Shown here: piece after piece, positions 5,264 through 5,352 of the stretch
Numbering within the stretch: the first letter of the stretch is position 1
Layout: each line of letters begins with the position of its first letter
Origin: Mucilaginibacter sp.
Lineage (GTDB): Bacteria > Bacteroidota > Bacteroidia > Sphingobacteriales > Sphingobacteriaceae
NCBI GenBank assembly: GCA_014376655.1
Contig: JACMRC010000490.1
Span: 1-5,352 of the forward strand
Reading direction: 5' to 3'
Length of the DNA stretch: 5,352 nucleotides
Notes under the pieces: model-generated
What the model was told of the DNA's origin: nothing
Seen by the model: the letters and a program-made list of their open reading frames with translations, nothing else
Database searches by the model: none
Program-made: the position numbers and the translations under genes

Positions 5264-5352
5264 ATGAGCAACCACGAGAAATTTATGCAGATGGCCATTG
5301 ACCTGTCTGAGTATAATGTTAAAGAAGGACAAGGCGGCCCGTTTGGTGCCGT
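5264..5352 (+). CDS. Nucleoside/guanine deaminase family protein, N-terminal fragment
   Basis: Only the first 29 codons are in the window; the gene runs off the right edge. The protein begins MSNHEKFMQMAIDLSEYNVK and continues EGQGGPFGA. The first helix (F-M-x-M-A-I-x-L-S) and the GGPFGAV strand are typical of the cytidine/deoxycytidylate deaminase fold, and especially of bacterial guanine deaminases and related nucleoside deaminases. These convert guanine to xanthine in the cytoplasm. The zinc-binding HAE and PCxxC motifs would follow beyond the edge, so guanine deaminase versus tRNA adenosine deaminase or another relative cannot be settled, though the N-terminus favours the former. No clear promoter fits between the terminator at 5213-5247 and the start, so expression may depend on an overlapping weak promoter or on readthrough. 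Confidence 0.8.
   Translation, partial: MSNHEKFMQMAIDLSEYNVKEGQGGPFGA

Overview
The window looks like ordinary chromosomal DNA from a member of the Bacteroidota, most likely the Sphingobacteriaceae (Mucilaginibacter/Pedobacter-like). The grounds are: promoters fitting the Bacteroidota pattern (TTG, about 19-21 nt, TAnnTTTG); A-rich leaders mostly without Shine-Dalgarno sequences; a short GyrB without the large C-terminal insertion of enterobacterial GyrB; a VAAC-lipobox OmpH-family protein; and short intergenic repeats that, from memory, resemble those of this group. The genus is an inference from overall impression, not from a search.

Layout, left to right. Positions 1-592 (minus) hold a two-gene operon: a PadR-type repressor (254-592) whose stop overlaps by ATGA the start of an acidic unknown protein that runs off the left edge (257-1). 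Its promoter (628-657) carries two overlapping palindromes, one of them a perfect 19-bp inverted repeat, which are good candidates for an autoregulatory operator. Positions 706-2151 (plus) encode a periplasmic PQQ-dependent glucose/sorbosone-type dehydrogenase with a C-terminal cytochrome c domain. The reading frame is broken by a single in-frame TGA at 994-996 while the remaining 384 codons stay intact, so it is a young pseudogene or a sequencing error. A bidirectional terminator (2197-2230) and two kinds of short repeat separate it from gyrB (2275-4233, minus), which encodes a complete 652-residue gyrase B subunit.

The 323-bp divergent region 4234-4556 contains the gyrB promoter bracketed by a perfect 10-bp inverted repeat, a 12-bp palindrome, the promoter of the next gene, and small hairpins in both leaders. 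Positions 4557-5150 (plus) encode an OmpH/Skp-like lipoprotein, followed by a decayed tandem array of an 8-bp unit and a strong intrinsic terminator (5213-5247). The right edge (5264-5352, plus) holds the first 29 codons of a cytidine/guanine-deaminase-fold enzyme with an unusually good Shine-Dalgarno sequence.

The genes do not form one pathway: regulation, sugar oxidation, DNA topology, envelope biogenesis and purine salvage sit side by side, mostly separated by terminators or divergent promoters. I see no mobile element, CRISPR array, RNA gene or convincing new system. The points most worth checking are the nonsense codon in the dehydrogenase and the palindromic promoter of the PadR operon.
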